The notes under the pieces are model-generated. The model worked only from the letters and a program-made list of their open reading frames with translations. It did no database searches and had not been told where the DNA came from. DNA of 8,532 nt from Caldilinea sp. (GTDB lineage Bacteria > Chloroflexota > Anaerolineae > Caldilineales > Caldilineaceae), in the NCBI GenBank assembly GCA_026389955.1, contig JAPLGY010000228.1, forward strand, positions 1 through 8,532, written 5' to 3'. The position numbers and the translations under genes are program-made. Shown one piece after another: positions 1-7,079 of the stretch (positions are counted from its first letter, which is position 1; each line of letters opens with the position of its first letter).

Positions 1-73
1 AAGCCACCATCGGGACCCTTCTGGCCTGAACCAACCGCTTTTTCAAAAACTGGCCTGACAAAAGGGAAGATCT
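1..73 (+). other. Leader of the dehydrogenase gene; probable tail of an unseen upstream gene
   Basis: This 73-base stretch precedes the first complete gene. Two forward frames end in TGA here: one at 27-29 (residues ATIGTLLA before the stop) and one at 56-58 (ending NQPLFQKLA). Either could be the C-terminus of an upstream gene cut by the window edge, and the sequence does not decide between them. The phrase CTGGCCTGA occurs twice, at each of these stops. A purine-rich AGGGAAGA at 63-70 lies just before the ATG at 74 and is a plausible ribosome binding site. No promoter hexamers are evident, which fits co-transcription from the left. Confidence 0.35.
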
Positions 74-937
74 ATGGCAGAAACAAATTACTTGACCGAA
101 ATCGTCGGCGTCTTTGGATTTCCAGTCGCCGAAAACCCCACCGGCGTGATGCAAAATGCCGCCTTCCGAGCCCTCGGGCTGCGCTGGATCTACCTCAATT
201 TTGAGGTCGCCCCCCAACAGCTGGGCGACGCCCTGCGCGGGCTGCGAGCAACCCGCAATTTCCGCGGGGTCAACCTGACCATCCCCCACAAAGTGGCCGT
301 CCTCCCCTACCTGGATGAGATCGCCCCCAGCGCCCAGGTGATCGGCGCCGTCAACACGGTCCGCCGCGACGGCGACCGGCTGGTCGGAGAAAATACAGAC
401 GGCAAAGGCTTTATGCGAGCGCTCGGCGACGACGCCGATATCGACGCCCTGGGATGCTCAGTGGTTGTATTGGGAGCCGGCGGAGCCGCCCGCGCGATCG
501 CCGTCGAACTGGCGCTGGCCGGCGCCCGCTCAATCACAGTCGTCAACCGCAGCCGCGACCGCGGTGAAGCCCTCGCCACCCTGATCCGTACCCAAACCCC
601 AGCCCAAGCCCACTACACAGCCTGGACCCCAGCCTACCAGGTGCCCAAAGGCAGCGATCTGCTGGTCAACGCAACCTCCATCGGACTTTTCCCACAGGTC
701 GACACGCTGCCCGATATCGATTTTTCAAGCATCTCTCCAGGAATGGTCGTCTGCGATGTGATCCCCAATCCACCCCGCACCTCCTTCCTGCGCCGGGCCG
801 CCGAACAAGGTGCCAACACCCTGGATGGGCTGGGGATGCTGGTCTACCAGGGTGCCATCGCCTTCCAAATGTGGAGCGGATACAACGCCCCCGTAGACAT
901 CATGCACCAGGCGCTGGCAGCCGAGTTCAACCCATAA
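74..937 (+). CDS. aroE: Shikimate dehydrogenase family protein (AroE-like), divergent substrate pocket
   Basis: This 287-residue protein has the usual length and two-domain order of the shikimate/quinate dehydrogenase family, cytosolic NADP-dependent oxidoreductases. Visible landmarks are the catalytic lysine in IPHK (K73), N94 in GAVNT, the catalytic aspartate D109 in GENTDGKG, the Rossmann loop GAGGAAR (134-140), NRS at 158-160 in the position that selects NADP(H), NATSIGLFP (199-207) and the C-terminal GLGMLVYQGA with Q259. The N-terminal substrate loop is odd. Classical AroE has HSLSPxMHN, whose two serines contact shikimate; here it reads ENPTGVMQN (20-28), so the serines are Asn21 and Thr23. 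The enzyme may therefore be a housekeeping AroE variant, a quinate-type dehydrogenase, or a catabolic paralogue acting on another polyol or ketone. Its neighbour 39 bases downstream is fucI, which favours a carbohydrate link, but this is inference. Family assignment is firm; substrate is not. Confidence 0.9.
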   Translation: MAETNYLTEIVGVFGFPVAENPTGVMQNAAFRALGLRWIYLNFEVAPQQLGDALRGLRATRNFRGVNLTIPHKVAVLPYLDEIAPSAQVIGAVNTVRRDGDRLVGENTDGKGFMRALGDDADIDALGCSVVVLGAGGAARAIAVELALAGARSITVVNRSRDRGEALATLIRTQTPAQAHYTAWTPAYQVPKGSDLLVNATSIGLFPQVDTLPDIDFSSISPGMVVCDVIPNPPRTSFLRRAAEQGANTLDGLGMLVYQGAIAFQMWSGYNAPVDIMHQALAAEFNP

Positions 938-976
938 ACCCGATCCACCCAGCCTTAAAAAGGGAGCTCTCTCACC

Positions 977-2773
977 ATGAAAGTCAACCCACCTGTCAAC
1001 CCGCTGATCGGCGAAATGCCCAAAATCGGCATCCGCCCCACCATCGACGGCCGCCTGGGCGGCGTCCGCGAGTCGCTCGAACAACAAACCCTGACCATGG
1101 CCCGCACAGTCGCCACGTTTCTCAGCGAAAACCTGCGCCATTCCAATGGGCTGCCGGTCGAGTGCGTGATCGCAGACCGCACCATCGGCGGGGTCGCCGA
1201 AGCCGCCGCCGCAGCCGAACAGTTCCGACGTGCCGGAGTCGGCGTCTCGCTCACTGTCACCCCCTGCTGGTGCTATGGCTCCGAAACAATGGACATGGAC
1301 CCCCACCTGCCCAAAGCCGTCTGGGGCTTCAACGGCACCGAAAGACCCGGCGCCGTCTACCTGGCAGCGGTCTCGGCAGCCCACAACCAAAAAGGACTCC
1401 CCCTCTTCAACATCTACGGACGAGAGGTCCAAGACTCCGGCGACAGGTCAATCCCCGCCGATGTGCAGGAAAAACTGCTGCGCTTTGTCAAGGCCGGGCT
1501 GGCAGTCGCCACCATGCGCGGCAAATCCTACCTGAGCATGGGGGGCGTCAGTATGGGAATCGGCGGCTCGATCGTCGACCACAACTTCCTGGAACGCTGG
1601 CTGGGCCTGCGCGTCGAGACGATCGACATGGTCGAGTTCGTGCGCCGCATGGAACGCAGCATCTATGACCCCGAAGAGTTCGAACACGCCTACAGCTGGG
1701 TGCGCTCCCACTGCACAGAAGGCAAGGACTACAATCCCCCCAGCCAGCAGCGCAGCCGCACAGAAAAGGACCAGGACTGGGCACGCTCGGTCCAGATGGC
1801 CCTGATCGCCCGCGACCTGATGATCGGCAACCCCAAACTCCAAACCCTCGGCTACGGCGAAGAAGCCCATGGCCACAACGCCATCGCCGCCGGATTCCAA
1901 GGCCAACGCCAGTGGACAGACCACCTGCCCAACGGCGATTTTCTGGAGGCAATCCTGACCTCTTCGTTCGACTGGAACGGGATCCGCCCCCCCTACATCG
2001 TGGCCACCGAGAACGATGCGCTCAACGGCATCTCGATGCTCTTCATCCACCTGCTCACCCATGCCGCAGCCATCTTCGCCGATGTCCGCACCTACTGGAG
2101 CGCAGAGTCGGTCCGGCGCGTGACCGGCTATGCGCTCCAAGGCACCGCTGCCGGCGGCCTCCTGCACCTGATCAACTCCGGCCCCGCCGCCCTCGACGGC
2201 ACCGGCCAGCAGCAACGCAACGGCACCCCCGCCATGAAACCCAGCTGGGAAATTACCCCAGAAGAGGCCCAGGCCTGCCTCCAGGCCACTACCTGGCACG
2301 CCAGCGACCTCGGCTACTTCCGCGGGGGCGGCTGGTCCACTCGCTTCCGCACACGCGGCAATATGCCGGTCACCATGATCCGAATCAACCTGGCCCAAGG
2401 GCTGGGCCCAGCCATGCAGATCGCCGAAGGCTGGACTGTCGACCTGCCCGACTCAGTCCACACCACCCTCGACGAGCGCACCAACCCCACCTGGCCCACC
2501 ACCTGGTTTGTCCCACGGACCACAGGCAACGGCCCCTTCCGCGATGTCTATACCGTGATGAACAACTGGGGTGCCAACCACGGCGCTATCGGCTACGGCC
2601 ACTTCGGCGCCGATGTCGTAAGCCTGTGCAGTATGCTGCGCATCCCAGTCTACATGCACAACCTGGACGAGGCAACCCTCTTCCGCCCAAGCGCCTGGAC
2701 GCTCTTTGGCGCCAACGAGCCGATGGGCGCCGATTTCCGGGCCTGCACCAATTTCGGCCCCCTCTATAGGTAA
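977..2773 (+). CDS. fucI: L-fucose isomerase
   Basis: This 598-residue protein is recognisable along its whole length as L-fucose isomerase, close to the 591 residues of the E. coli enzyme. It interconverts L-fucose and L-fuculose (the family also accepts D-arabinose), the first step after fucose uptake, in the cytosol with Mn2+. Metal ligands align with E. coli E337, D361 and H528: E345 in VATEND, D369 in FADVRTYWS and H535 in NWGANHG. Other conserved blocks are [20 protein letters not shown] (residues 16-35), [57 protein letters not shown]-like [20 protein letters not shown], and the terminal CTNFGPLYR. The start is supported by AGGGAG at 961-966, ten bases before the ATG. No fuculokinase, fuculose-phosphate aldolase or mutarotase is in the window, so the rest of the pathway must lie to the left or elsewhere. 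A histidine kinase follows after 61 bases. Confidence 0.97.
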   Translation: MKVNPPVNPLIGEMPKIGIRPTIDGRLGGVRESLEQQTLTMARTVATFLSENLRHSNGLPVECVIADRTIGGVAEAAAAAEQFRRAGVGVSLTVTPCWCYGSETMDMDPHLPKAVWGFNGTERPGAVYLAAVSAAHNQKGLPLFNIYGREVQDSGDRSIPADVQEKLLRFVKAGLAVATMRGKSYLSMGGVSMGIGGSIVDHNFLERWLGLRVETIDMVEFVRRMERSIYDPEEFEHAYSWVRSHCTEGKDYNPPSQQRSRTEKDQDWARSVQMALIARDLMIGNPKLQTLGYGEEAHGHNAIAAGFQGQRQWTDHLPNGDFLEAILTSSFDWNGIRPPYIVATENDALNGISMLFIHLLTHAAAIFADVRTYWSAESVRRVTGYALQGTAAGGLLHLINSGPAALDGTGQQQRNGTPAMKPSWEITPEEAQACLQATTWHASDLGYFRGGGWSTRFRTRGNMPVTMIRINLAQGLGPAMQIAEGWTVDLPDSVHTTLDERTNPTWPTTWFVPRTTGNGPFRDVYTVMNNWGANHGAIGYGHFGADVVSLCSMLRIPVYMHNLDEATLFRPSAWTLFGANEPMGADFRACTNFGPLYR

Positions 2774-2783
2774 CCTCCTGGCC

Positions 2784-2821
2784 GCGGGCAGGGCCCCTAC
2801 CCCAGCGACAAACCTGCCCGC
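2784..2821 (+). promoter_or_regulatory. GC-rich inverted repeat between fucI and the kinase gene
   Basis: GCGGGCAGG (2784-2792) is perfectly complementary to CCTGCCCGC (2813-2821), with a 20-base loop. It occupies most of the 61-base intergenic gap and ends 13 bases before the kinase ATG. No T-run follows, so it is not a standard intrinsic terminator. In RNA it could stabilise the fucI 3' end, slow ribosomes or limit kinase translation; as DNA it could be an operator. No Shine-Dalgarno sequence is visible between it and the ATG. The base pairing is seen directly; the role is inferred. Confidence 0.5.
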
Positions 2822-2834
2822 TCTCCACTACACC

Positions 2835-5800
2835 ATGGAACCACACTGGCTGCTCCTCACAACACGGTCACTCGAATTTTTCAGCCAGCTTCTCCTGGCA
2901 CTCCTGCTGTTTGTCCTCACACTCTACTGGCAGATCGCACAATACCCACAGGATGCACAGCGGGGCGCACGCTATCTGTCCCTGCTCCTGCTCTCCTATC
3001 TCTTCTGCCTGGGCTCCCTCTGTCTCTACTTCAGCCTGTTCTCAACAGACCGCTTTGTCGCCATGCTGCTCAACCACAGCGCAGTGCACTGGTTCCTTTT
3101 TTCCATCGTCAAATTTGCCTATCACTTTCCTGACCTCCCCAAAACCTGGGCGCGCGAGGAAAGAATCGTCGCCTGGCTGGTGGCAGGCCTGGCCCTCACA
3201 CAAAGCGCCTTTGGGCTCTTCATGCTGGCCCAGTTCACCAACGGAATCTTGCCCGCACAACCCAGCCTGATCGGACCTTCCGAGGAATCCGGAGAACCTT
3301 TTCGACTGATCGATCTGACAGGACTGCTCGTCGTTGTCTGGATCCTGGCCGTGCTGATCCGCCAACACGACAGGCTGGTCGCCCCCGATGCGCCCAGAAC
3401 CCTCTGGTACCTGCGCTTTTTTACGCCAGCCGGCAGCCGAGATGCCCGGGCTGTACGCTCCTTTGTGCTGATCGCCCTCTTTCCCCTGCTGCTGGCGCTG
3501 GCCCTCCTGCTCCAACACCCGCTGCAGATCTCTGACTATACGCTCGGCTATTTGGCCTCGCTGCTGTCGCTGATGGGGCTGATCTCCCTCTCCTTGGTCT
3601 ATGTCAACTACTACATCGCCAACGCGTCGCTGGTGCTCCAGGTCACCAACATCATCGTCGTCCTGATTGTCCTGTTGCTCAACACCACCGGGATCACCAC
3701 CGTCAGAGCACTGGCCAGCGCCCAGCACGACAACATCGTCGACACCCCAGCCCAGCGCATTGCGTTTCAACCACAGCAGAATGGCTCCTACCTCGCCCAG
3801 GTGCAACCCATCCCCCCCACCACCCATTCTGCTCTGGTGACCCTCCCTGCCCCAGAAGCCGCTGACCTGGGAATGGCCAAAATCGACCTGCCCTTTGTTT
3901 TCAAATTTTTTGGACGACCCTGGTCAACCCTCTACAGCCATCCTGCAGGCTTTCTCACCTTCGGAACCCCACAGCCGTTAACCCAGTTCACGTACAGCTA
4001 CGGCACAACCCCAGCAGTCTTTGTCGCCTACCAGTCAATCCCCGATTCTGCAGAGATCATCCATGTCCAGAAATACCAGATGGCCGTTGCGGCCAATCCC
4101 CGCCAGGTAGAAATCCACTGGATCTACCCCGAAAACACAGCAGCCGGGAAGGCAGGCCAACCAGCCTTCCGGGCCATTCTGAAGGCAGAGGGCGATGTTA
4201 TCATCGACCACCTGGCAGTGCCACCAGTACAGATCCATCCCTCTTTGTTGTTGACCTGGCGCTGGCACTGGTGGAGCGGGATCTACACTGGCCAGCTGCA
4301 AAACGAGCCTCGGCATGTCCACTGGCCAGACCTGCAAACATACCCACTCGTCACACCAGGATCTTTGATCGAAAACTATCAGCTGCCGCTGCTCCAGATG
4401 ACCCACGCTATCCTCTACCCGCTGGCTGAACTCACCTTTCTCGTCATCTGCGCCGCAGTCGGTGCCATCCCACTCTTCCTGCGCGTCGGCTTCATGCAGC
4501 CGCTCAACCAACTGCTCAAAGCCATCCGCCGCACAGAAGCAGGCGATCTGAACGTCCAAGTACCTGTCAACCAAAACAACGAAATCGGCACCATCACCCA
4601 GTCGTTCAACTCGCTGGTCACCACCCAACGCAAGCTGCTCCACAATCTGGACGATCAGGTCAAAGAACGCACGCAAAAACTGGCCCTCACCAACCAGGAG
4701 CTGCAGCAGGAGATCGAGCTGCGCCGCAGCACCCAACAGGATCTGGAAAAACTCAACGCCGAGCTGGACAGCCGCGTGCAACGTCGCACCCACGAGCTGG
4801 CCCAGAGCGAAAAACGGTTCCGACGTGTCGTGACCTCAATCCGCGATACCGTCTACGCGTTGACCCTCAATCCCACCACACAGACGGTTGTCGTCGACTA
4901 CATGTCCCCCAATCTGGCCTGGTTTGTGAACGCAGAACATGGACAGCCCCCCTATCTCTCCGCAGCCTGGCGCCAACGCTGTGTGGCCAGCGAAGACCAG
5001 GAACTGATTCAACATCACCTCGAAAGCTTGATGGCAGGCCAAGACAGCCAAATCGAATATCGCCTGCTCCAACCAGACGGACAACCCCTCTGGGTACAGA
5101 CCGATGCCCGCTGTGAGCAGGCCAGCAGCACCCAAATCTATTGTTTTGGCGTCATCAGCAACATTGCTGCGCGCAAACAGCTCGAACAGGAGCGCGCCCA
5201 GCGAGAAGCGCTGCAAGAGATGAACCGGCTGCGCAACGAATGGCTTGGCAATGTTTCGCACGACCTGCGCACCCCCCTCGGGGTGCTCAAGACCGGAATC
5301 ACCACCCTGCTCGCCGAGGACATCATCGTCCCCCCAGAGGCCCAACACTTTGTTCTGCGCCAGCTCAGCAACGAAACCGACCGGCTGGGCCAGCTGATCG
5401 AAACCCTGCTCGATCTCTCACAGCTGCAGAGCAGCGCCCTGCGCCTCACCTACGCCCAGATCGATCTGGCCAGACTGCTGACCGAACTCATCGAACAGAC
5501 CCAGACCCAGATCGATCTGGGCGTGCTTCCCCCTTTCACCCTCAACCTTCAGATCACCGACCCGCCGCTGACCCTCCAGGCCGACGGGCCGCGCATCCAA
5601 CAGGTTCTCCACAACCTGCTCACCAACGCAATCAAATTTTCGCCCGATTACAGCCAAATCCAGCTGCGCGCCTGGGCCGAAGAAGACTTTGTCTACCTCC
5701 AAGTGATCGATCAGGGCATCGGTATCGCCGAGCACAACTTCGAACAGATCTTCGAACGCTACATCCAGGTCCACCACCCAGACCAGCGCAGCCACAACGG

Positions 5801-5954
5801 AATCGGGCTCGGGCTGACGATCTGCCGGGAGATCGTGCGCGCCCACCACGGCACAATCACCCTCGTCAGCCGAACAGCCAAAGATTTCCCCGGAACCAGC
5901 GGCACCAACTTTACCGTGCAACTGCCACGCTTCGCCCCCCTGCAAAATCCCTAG
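2835..5954 (+). CDS. Multi-domain membrane sensor histidine kinase with extracellular beta-rich domain, HAMP and PAS
   Basis: This 1039-residue protein is a membrane sensor kinase. From the N-terminus it has eight hydrophobic helices (about 11-31, 46-70, 76-98, 111-134, 159-176, 207-227, 234-258, 262-284), and basic loops after helices 1, 3 and 5 place those loops inside. An extracellular region follows (about 286-522), then a ninth helix (525-549), HAMP (about 550-602), a charged coiled coil (600-660), a PAS/PAC domain (about 660-785), HisKA with phospho-acceptor H809 in SHDLRTP, and an HATPase with N-box NLLTNAIKFSP (N931), G1 DQGIGI (959-964), F-box IFERY and G2 GIGLGLTI. All catalytic motifs are intact. 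The extracellular part contains LPFVFKFFG...GFLTFG (352-377), reminiscent of nidogen-like beta-sandwich modules. The open frame extends upstream to 2706 inside fucI, but ATG 2835 is chosen because it clears fucI and directly precedes the first helix. It lacks a clear ribosome site. The cognate response regulator follows immediately. The ligand is unknown; a fucose-related signal is only suggested by position. Confidence 0.93.
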   Translation: MEPHWLLLTTRSLEFFSQLLLALLLFVLTLYWQIAQYPQDAQRGARYLSLLLLSYLFCLGSLCLYFSLFSTDRFVAMLLNHSAVHWFLFSIVKFAYHFPDLPKTWAREERIVAWLVAGLALTQSAFGLFMLAQFTNGILPAQPSLIGPSEESGEPFRLIDLTGLLVVVWILAVLIRQHDRLVAPDAPRTLWYLRFFTPAGSRDARAVRSFVLIALFPLLLALALLLQHPLQISDYTLGYLASLLSLMGLISLSLVYVNYYIANASLVLQVTNIIVVLIVLLLNTTGITTVRALASAQHDNIVDTPAQRIAFQPQQNGSYLAQVQPIPPTTHSALVTLPAPEAADLGMAKIDLPFVFKFFGRPWSTLYSHPAGFLTFGTPQPLTQFTYSYGTTPAVFVAYQSIPDSAEIIHVQKYQMAVAANPRQVEIHWIYPENTAAGKAGQPAFRAILKAEGDVIIDHLAVPPVQIHPSLLLTWRWHWWSGIYTGQLQNEPRHVHWPDLQTYPLVTPGSLIENYQLPLLQMTHAILYPLAELTFLVICAAVGAIPLFLRVGFMQPLNQLLKAIRRTEAGDLNVQVPVNQNNEIGTITQSFNSLVTTQRKLLHNLDDQVKERTQKLALTNQELQQEIELRRSTQQDLEKLNAELDSRVQRRTHELAQSEKRFRRVVTSIRDTVYALTLNPTTQTVVVDYMSPNLAWFVNAEHGQPPYLSAAWRQRCVASEDQELIQHHLESLMAGQDSQIEYRLLQPDGQPLWVQTDARCEQASSTQIYCFGVISNIAARKQLEQERAQREALQEMNRLRNEWLGNVSHDLRTPLGVLKTGITTLLAEDIIVPPEAQHFVLRQLSNETDRLGQLIETLLDLSQLQSSALRLTYAQIDLARLLTELIEQTQTQIDLGVLPPFTLNLQITDPPLTLQADGPRIQQVLHNLLTNAIKFSPDYSQIQLRAWAEEDFVYLQVIDQGIGIAEHNFEQIFERYIQVHHPDQRSHNGIGLGLTICREIVRAHHGTITLVSRTAKDFPGTSGTNFTVQLPRFAPLQNP

Positions 5955-5957
5955 GAG
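5953..5957 (+). promoter_or_regulatory. Ribosome binding site overlapping the kinase stop codon
   Basis: AGGAG at 5953-5957 overlaps the kinase TAG stop (5952-5954) and lies ten bases before the response regulator ATG at 5968. This fixes the regulator start and implies translational coupling of kinase and regulator. Confidence 0.75.
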
Positions 5958-5967
5958 ACCCACTGCC

Positions 5968-6714
5968 ATGCCCAACTCCAGCCACGAATCCTCCCACCCA
6001 GACACTGCCACCATCCTGGTGGTCGACGATGAACTGCACTACCGACAGCTGATCGAACTCAACCTGAATCTGCGCGGCTACACAGTCGTCACCGCCGAAA
6101 ATGGCAGCACCGCCCTGGCCCTGGCCGCCCAGTTCTCCCCAGAACTCGTGCTGCTCGACATCATGCTGCCCGACCTCAATGGGTTCGAGGTCTGCCGACA
6201 GCTGCGCAAGTTCACCGATGTCCCAATCCTGATGCTGACCGCCCGCACCGACGAACGCGACCGGGTACGCGGCCTCGACTGGGGAGCAGATGACTACATC
6301 ACCAAACCGTTCGGGGTTGCCGAACTGCTGGCCCGTGTGCGCGCACAGCTGCGCCGGGCTTCTGTCAAAACCCAAACCATCCAAGAATCAGTCCAACAGA
6401 TCGGCAGACTCACGCTCGACCGCATCCGCCAGCATGTCCTGCTGGATGGAAAAGAAATCGTTCTCACCCAGACCGAATACCGACTGCTGGACACGCTGGC
6501 CCGGAATCTAGGCTACGTGGTGACCATCGCCGCCTTGGAAGAGAGCCTCTGGGGCAGCCAATCTGGCGACGGCGAACGCGCTATCCGCCAGACCATCTAC
6601 CGACTGCGCCAAAAATTGGAAGGCCCAACCCCTCCCCAACACTTCATCCAGACACGTTCGGGTGTCGGATACTTGCTGACCACCCCAGACCAACCAAACG
6701 CCGATACCCCCTGA
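5968..6714 (+). CDS. OmpR/PhoB-family response regulator
   Basis: This 248-residue cytosolic protein has an N-terminal receiver domain (about 14-130) and a C-terminal winged-helix DNA-binding domain (about 143-238). The receiver has the acidic pair D20-D21, phospho-acceptor D64 in LVLLDIMLPDLNGFEV, T91 in MLTART and K113 in YITKPF, all present. The effector domain shows the OmpR-type pattern: LTLDRIRQHVLLDGKEIVLTQTEYRLL in two parts (148-174), a recognition-helix region with RAIRQTIYRLRQKL (204-217), and the wing TRSGVGYLL (229-237). It is the obvious partner of the kinase 13 bases upstream and should bind pairs of direct repeats spaced about 11 bp, as OmpR/PhoB-family proteins do. Such repeats occur 40 bases past its stop codon. 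The first twelve residues are a polar extension before the receiver core; no better internal start is marked. Confidence 0.97.
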   Translation: MPNSSHESSHPDTATILVVDDELHYRQLIELNLNLRGYTVVTAENGSTALALAAQFSPELVLLDIMLPDLNGFEVCRQLRKFTDVPILMLTARTDERDRVRGLDWGADDYITKPFGVAELLARVRAQLRRASVKTQTIQESVQQIGRLTLDRIRQHVLLDGKEIVLTQTEYRLLDTLARNLGYVVTIAALEESLWGSQSGDGERAIRQTIYRLRQKLEGPTPPQHFIQTRSGVGYLLTTPDQPNADTP

Positions 6715-6753
6715 CTGCCCCGGAGGCCCCCCGATCCTCCCCCCAACTCCCAA

Positions 6754-6802
6754 TTGTGACAATCTTGTGATTTTTGTGTCGTATTTTGTGATTTTTTTAT
6801 GA
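6754..6802 (+). promoter_or_regulatory. Phased TTGTGA direct repeats, candidate response-regulator binding sites
   Basis: TTGTGA occurs at 6754-6759, 6765-6770 and 6786-6791, with a one-mismatch copy TTATGA at 6797-6802. Starts are 11 bases apart within each pair, and the pairs are 32 bases apart, close to three helical turns. OmpR/PhoB-family regulators characteristically bind two direct half-sites at 11-bp spacing, and the second pair ends 11 bases before a TACAAT -10 hexamer, the geometry known for pho boxes. The first copy also lies within an 11-base palindrome, ATTGTGACAAT (6753-6763). Repeats and spacing are seen directly. Binding by the regulator encoded just upstream is inferred, and T-richness of the region raises the chance of coincidence. 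Confidence 0.5.
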
Positions 6803-6813
6803 TTTTTTTGAAT

Positions 6814-6819
6814 TACAAT
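6814..6819 (+). promoter_or_regulatory. Candidate -10 element (TACAAT) of the small-protein/spoVS promoter
   Basis: TACAAT matches the TATAAT consensus at five of six positions and sits in AT-rich DNA between the response regulator and the next genes. No good -35 hexamer lies 16-18 bases upstream (that stretch is T-rich), as expected of an activator-dependent promoter. Transcription would begin near 6826, just before a hairpin. An alternative is TATGAT at 6798-6803 with TTGTGT at 6774-6779 and an 18-base spacer. Confidence 0.45.
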
Positions 6820-6830
6820 AGAAAAAAAGC

Positions 6831-6857
6831 CAGACAAACTTGATTGTCTGATTTTCT
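6831..6857. terminator. Terminator-like or attenuator-like hairpin in the AT-rich gap
   Basis: CAGACAA (6831-6837) pairs perfectly with TTGTCTG (6844-6850) around a six-base loop, ACTTGA. ATTTTCT follows on the plus strand, and on the minus strand the hairpin is followed by GC and a run of seven T (from A7 at 6822-6828). It could end the kinase/regulator transcript, attenuate or stabilise a transcript starting near 6826, or stop antisense transcription coming from the right. The seven-base stem is short, so strength is moderate. Confidence 0.5.
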
Positions 6858-6917
6858 AAATTGAATAGGTTCAACGACAAACACAAAAATCGTCTATGCA
6901 GCAGACAACACCGAAAG

Positions 6918-7052
6918 ATGGACAAAATGGACAAGGATGAATCAGGCGGCTCCTTCTCTGCACTCTTTTGGATTGCGTTGGTGGTGGGGTTGATAGGGTT
7001 GTTCGGAATCGTGGCCGTCGGTGTCGGAGCAATGGCAGGCGCAGGCGGCTAA
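6918..7052 (+). CDS. Small glycine-rich single-helix membrane protein, unknown function
   Basis: This is a 44-residue product if started at ATG 6918, or 41 residues from the ATG at 6927. It has a short charged N-terminus (MDKMDKDESGG) and one hydrophobic helix (about 14-40) with glycines in GxxG/GxxxG-like spacing, ending AMAGAGG, as in self-associating small membrane proteins. The frame opens further upstream at a TTG (6861), but that extension is basic, low-complexity and crosses leader-like DNA, so a later start is preferred. No strong ribosome site precedes either ATG; GAAAG directly abuts the first. It ends 27 bases before spoVS on the same strand, so the two are probably co-transcribed. 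I do not recognise the family. A chance open frame remains possible, though the contiguous hydrophobic stretch and the sharp stop before a good ribosome site favour a real gene. Confidence 0.55.
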   Translation: MDKMDKDESGGSFSALFWIALVVGLIGLFGIVAVGVGAMAGAGG

Positions 7053-7064
7053 AATACACAAGAC

Positions 7065-7071
7065 AGGTAGG
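7065..7071 (+). promoter_or_regulatory. Ribosome binding site for the SpoVS-family gene
   Basis: AGGTAGG lies eight bases before the GTG at 7080 and decides that start, since no in-frame ATG exists before the conserved SpoVS core. Confidence 0.65.
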
Positions 7072-7079
7072 ATTGCATC

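Noticed and set aside
1448..2398. 316-residue open frame on the minus strand inside fucI
   Set aside because: It mirrors fucI codon bias, has no recognisable domain and no ribosome site; high GC content generates long antisense frames here.
2706..2834. Kinase open frame extending upstream to an ATG at 2706
   Set aside because: The extension overlaps the conserved C-terminus of fucI in another frame and encodes a proline/alanine-rich stretch typical of shadow translation; ATG 2835 directly precedes the first membrane helix.
6722..6740. GGAGG/CCTCC hairpin just after the response regulator stop as terminator
   Set aside because: Only five base pairs with a nine-base loop, followed by C-rich sequence rather than T; not convincing.
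6754..6770. CRP/FNR-type operator in the TTGTGA region
   Set aside because: CRP-type sites need TGTGA facing TCACA as an inverted repeat; these copies are direct repeats.
6861..6917. TTG-start extension of the small membrane protein
   Set aside because: Rare start without ribosome site, and the added residues are basic and low-complexity, running through leader-like AT-rich DNA.
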